Shown here one piece after another: positions 20,074-22,386 of a DNA stretch of 22,386 bases. Origin of the DNA: a virus. The translations under genes were made by a program, and so were the position numbers. The notes beneath the pieces are model-generated. The model saw only the letters and a list, made by a program, of their open reading frames with translations, did not search any database and was not told the DNA's origin. Within the stretch, counting starts at the first letter, position 1, and the number at the start of each line of letters is the position of its first letter. Location: positions 1-22,386 of the IMG/VR virus record IMGVR_UViG_3300032288_001182; one strand, written 5' to 3'.

Positions 20074-20742
20074 ATGTTTGCAGACTCACCGTATTCCGGT
20101 GCCCCGTTTGCATCACTAGGTATAAACCCTGATGTAACGGTTTTTGTTACTGGGGTAACGGCGGTTGGTGCGGTAGGTACGGTAGATTTAAGTCTTGGCT
20201 GTACAGTTGATTTAACAGGCGTTTATGCCGTAGGTCGGGCGGGTAATGTAGATGTAACGGCTGATGCTAACGTCAATGTGACGGGTATTCCTACCCCAGT
20301 ATTGGTTGGGAACGTAGATGCCAAGGCAGATGCGGTAGTTGATTTAACAGGTGTGTATGCGGTAGGTCGTGTTGGTAACGTAGACGTAACGGCTGGAGCG
20401 GTAGTTAACTTAACGGGCTTTGCAATACCGACCCTATTAGGAAATGTAACTACCCAGTCTGACAACTACATAGATGTAACAGGGCTTGCCTCACCAGTAT
20501 TGCTGGGCACCATAGATGTAGAAGTTAGCTCGTTTATTGATGTCACGGGACTGTATGCGGTAGGGCGAGTTGGCGATGTGTCTGTAGCTATTAGTATTGA
20601 CGCAAACGTGACAGGCGTTAGAACAGTTGTTAAACTTAAGAGGGTAAATGTTTGGGGCTTAATTAATCCAGGAGCTGGGTCAGGATGGACCGAAATTAGT
20701 CCGTCACAAAGCCCGACTTGGACAGATGTAATAGCCGCTTAA
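20074..20742 (+). CDS. Fibre-associated protein built of 22-residue repeats
   Basis: A 222-residue protein. Residues 22-197 are eight consecutive units of exactly 22 residues (pattern V-(D/N)-(L/V)-TG-------G-V-V---). Units alternate between YAVGR- and P-PVL-type centres for part of the array, so a pair of units was probably duplicated. The last 25 residues (GSGWTEISPSQSPTWTDVIA) are a short hydrophilic end. The regular spacing suggests a beta-solenoid or a row of small beta hairpins. I recognise similar 'TGV-A-G-VG-V-V' repeats in many phage virion proteins. Its ATG comes directly after the fibre stop, without an obvious ribosome-binding site, so translational coupling is likely. Confidence 0.75.
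   Translation: MFADSPYSGAPFASLGINPDVTVFVTGVTAVGAVGTVDLSLGCTVDLTGVYAVGRAGNVDVTADANVNVTGIPTPVLVGNVDAKADAVVDLTGVYAVGRVGNVDVTAGAVVNLTGFAIPTLLGNVTTQSDNYIDVTGLASPVLLGTIDVEVSSFIDVTGLYAVGRVGDVSVAISIDANVTGVRTVVKLKRVNVWGLINPGAGSGWTEISPSQSPTWTDVIAA
20137..20664 (+). repeat. Eight 66-bp units (22 codons) in tandem
   Basis: Exact 22-residue period from residue 22 to 197 of the 20074-20742 protein. Units 2, 4 and 7 (YAVGR type) are most alike. Confidence 0.85.
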
Positions 20743-20751
20743 AGGTAAATT

Positions 20752-21315
20752 ATGACTACATACTCAACATCGTTAAAACTAACCCTGATTGGGGACGGTG
20801 AACAGGCGGGTACCTGGGGGCAAACTACCAATACCAATCTAGGAACCTTGCTAGAGCAAGCCATTACGGGTGTTCAGTCAATTACTATGACGGACGCTAA
20901 TTACACCCTGACTAATATAGATGGGGCGTCAGACGAGGCAAGAAATGCGGTTTTGGTAGTAGGTGGGACAAACGCAGCTATCCGAGACGTTATTGCTCCA
21001 TTAGTCAATAAAGTATATATTGTTGTTAATAATACGACTGGTGGTTTTGCTATTAGGATTAGGGGTGCTACAGGCACTTCTGTTGAAGTTGGTAACGGAG
21101 TTACAACCCAAGTATTTTGTAATGGGTCTAATTTTTTTACAGCGTTTTCTGGTACAGGAGCATCAGCTGGAGGGGCGGTTTATGAGAATAGACAGACGGT
21201 TGGGTCGAACTACACCATGAGTTCAGGCTATAGCGGCGAGAGCGTAGGACCCATTGACATTTTGGCGGGCGTATCAGTTACTATTCCAGCGGGCAGCCGT
21301 TGGGTTATTTTATAA
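20752..21315 (+). CDS. Tail fibre / receptor-binding accessory protein
   Basis: A 187-residue protein. The start (STSLKLTLIGDGEQAGTWGQ, TTNTNLGTLLEQAITG) and DANYTLTNIDGASDEARN are a widespread phage fibre module. The C-terminal residues 150-187 (NYTMSSGYSGESVGPIDILA, VSVTIPAGSRWVIL) are a cap very similar to the end of the 766-residue fibre. It is probably a short fibre subunit with the same knob-like tip. No catalytic residues are evident. AAAGG lies before the ATG. Confidence 0.8.
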   Translation: MTTYSTSLKLTLIGDGEQAGTWGQTTNTNLGTLLEQAITGVQSITMTDANYTLTNIDGASDEARNAVLVVGGTNAAIRDVIAPLVNKVYIVVNNTTGGFAIRIRGATGTSVEVGNGVTTQVFCNGSNFFTAFSGTGASAGGAVYENRQTVGSNYTMSSGYSGESVGPIDILAGVSVTIPAGSRWVIL

Positions 21316-21324
21316 GGAATCATT

Positions 21325-22236
21325 ATGGCTTCAGTTGTCATTGCAGGCGACGTATCGGGTACATGTACCTTACAAGCTGCTAACGCAGCGGGTACTACTG
21401 TTCTTAGTTTACCGACCACTTCGGGGACTTTGGTTGCTACCAACGGCTCACCCACTTTTGTAACCGTAACTTCAACAACCGACAATACTACGACTCTTAA
21501 TGCAACAACTGGGAATATAACAACAGTAACTGCGGGTCTAGGTAACGCAACTGCCCCATCTATTACATTTACTGGTGATACCAACACAGGTATCTTCTCC
21601 CCCACAGCCGACACTATTGCTTTTACTGAAGGTGGTACTGAAAGTATGCGTATTGATGCTTCAGGAAATTTGGGTATTGGTACTAGCAGTCCAGGAGATA
21701 GGATTCATGCTGCTGCGTCCGTAGCTGCTGGACTTTCATTACAAGCAACAGGAACAGGCGGTAGTACTTGGAGATTTCTTTCAACTGATAACGCTGCTTC
21801 GATTGGTGGCGGTTACTTAGGGTTTAATAACGGTAGTTACCGAATGGTTATCGACTCTAGTGGTAATGTTTTTGTTGGCGGCACTACTCAAAACACATCT
21901 ACAAATCCTGTTTATGCTAAGAATACCGCTAAAGCATGGGTGCAATTTGTAGGGTCATCAGGTTCAGTAAACCAGTCTTTTAATGTAAGTTCAGTAACAA
22001 GAAACGCAACTGGGCAGTACACAGTAAATTACACCTCGGCACTTGCAAATGCAAACCCAACTATTGTTGGCACCATTAACGGCAATACAATGAGCTTTGG
22101 CAATAGTGCGTTACCTTCTGTTGTCAACGGGACAAATACCACTACCACTTCTGTTCTTTGGGTTGGTTATACAACAGGCGGTAGCAATTTTACAGCCAAT
22201 GACTATACCGCTATTGGTATGGTGGCGTTTGATTAA
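21325..22236 (+). CDS. Tail fibre protein
   Basis: A 303-residue, low-charge beta-rich protein. ITFTGDTNTGIFSPTADTIA, FTEGGTESMRIDASGNLGIG and TSSPGDRIHA are the well-known sequence motif of phage fibres, often followed by an intramolecular chaperone domain. That chaperone part (peptidase S74) is not present here. Instead the last 140 residues end in an Asn/Thr/Ser-rich region with TARNATGQYTVNYT-like strands and a different final domain (VGYTTGGSNFTANDYTAIGM). An AAGGA site lies upstream. Probably a side or tip fibre. Confidence 0.85.
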   Translation: MASVVIAGDVSGTCTLQAANAAGTTVLSLPTTSGTLVATNGSPTFVTVTSTTDNTTTLNATTGNITTVTAGLGNATAPSITFTGDTNTGIFSPTADTIAFTEGGTESMRIDASGNLGIGTSSPGDRIHAAASVAAGLSLQATGTGGSTWRFLSTDNAASIGGGYLGFNNGSYRMVIDSSGNVFVGGTTQNTSTNPVYAKNTAKAWVQFVGSSGSVNQSFNVSSVTRNATGQYTVNYTSALANANPTIVGTINGNTMSFGNSALPSVVNGTNTTTTSVLWVGYTTGGSNFTANDYTAIGMVAFD

Positions 22237-22249
22237 TTAAGGAACATCC

Positions 22250-22386
22250 ATGAAACAGGCAATTATCTATTCTCAAGACAACGGACAAGTAGCTGTTTGC
22301 TACCCAACAGGCGAACTGCCGATTGAAGAAGTGCAAGCTAAAGATACTCCAAAAGGCTCTTTAATCGTAAACATTTCTGACTTGCC
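22250..22386 (+). CDS. Start of a small phage protein, cut by the right window edge
   Basis: From the ATG at 22250 (AAGGA at 22239-22243) the frame is open to the window end: MKQAIIYSQDNGQVAVCYPT, then GELPIEEVQAKDTPKGSLIV, continuing. I recognise this beginning ('IIY-QDNG-VAV--P-GE---EEV--KD-P-G') from phage genes directly after fibre genes, where it is a tail-associated or fibre-assembly protein of unknown detail. Only 45 residues are visible. Confidence 0.75.
   Translation, partial: MKQAIIYSQDNGQVAVCYPTGELPIEEVQAKDTPKGSLIVNISDL

Noticed and set aside
1-22386. tRNA or rRNA genes
   Set aside because: No cloverleaf with a TTC-containing T-arm and no rRNA-like conserved stretch was noticed by eye. 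A covariance search would be needed for certainty.

Overview
The window is part of a tailed double-stranded DNA phage genome (Caudoviricetes). It could be a free phage or a prophage; no integrase, attachment site or host flank is visible. The evidence is a contiguous plus-strand block in classic virion order: putative small terminase, large terminase, portal, GroES-like co-chaperonin, scaffold, head proteins, major capsid protein, small basic proteins, head-tail adaptors and tail fibres. The large P22-style portal, the gp4-like and gp11-like adaptors, and the absence of a tape measure or tail tube gene here suggest a short-tailed phage, but the window ends inside the tail region. Base composition is moderate. 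The proteins resemble those I know from uncultured aquatic phages, and the host cannot be fixed from sequence alone.

Left arm (1-2200, minus strand): four complete small genes and one cut off by the window edge, all of unknown function and probably early or accessory. This arm carries four copies of a 16-bp palindrome, GGAGAGAATTCTCTCC (one copy with a single change). Two copies lie in frame inside proteins, where both read AERILS, and two lie 3-5 bases after stop codons. The arm also has an AT-rich gene-free stretch with TTGTCCAC motifs (possible origin) and several inverted repeats.

Control region (2152-2826): a gene-free divergence point. On the minus strand it has a sigma-70-like promoter, a structured leader and an intrinsic terminator just before the first leftward gene. 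On the plus side it has three copies of a CAGTATA motif and a 9-bp-arm stem-loop upstream of the packaging genes.

Head module (2827-10989): packaging, portal, co-chaperonin, scaffold, two head proteins and capsid, ending at a strong intrinsic terminator. A sigma-70-like promoter follows it.

Basic small-protein module (11130-16395): two small structural proteins, then a tightly coupled row of small Lys/Gly-rich genes. Five of these share a 16-residue tag, R-(G/A)-(G/D)-G-C-x-x-(R/K)-G-(K/H)-T-(K/R)-G-(R/K)-(M/I)-(V/I), at or near the C-terminus. In four of them the tag's DNA also supplies the purine-rich ribosome-binding site of the next gene. A pair of overlapping frames (14429-14714) and two adaptor-type genes are also here.

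Tail module (16407-22386): a gp11-like adaptor with an inserted beta-rich domain, then a run of fibre or fibre-associated proteins with 22-residue and about 55-residue repeats and a shared C-terminal cap. The window ends inside a further small gene.
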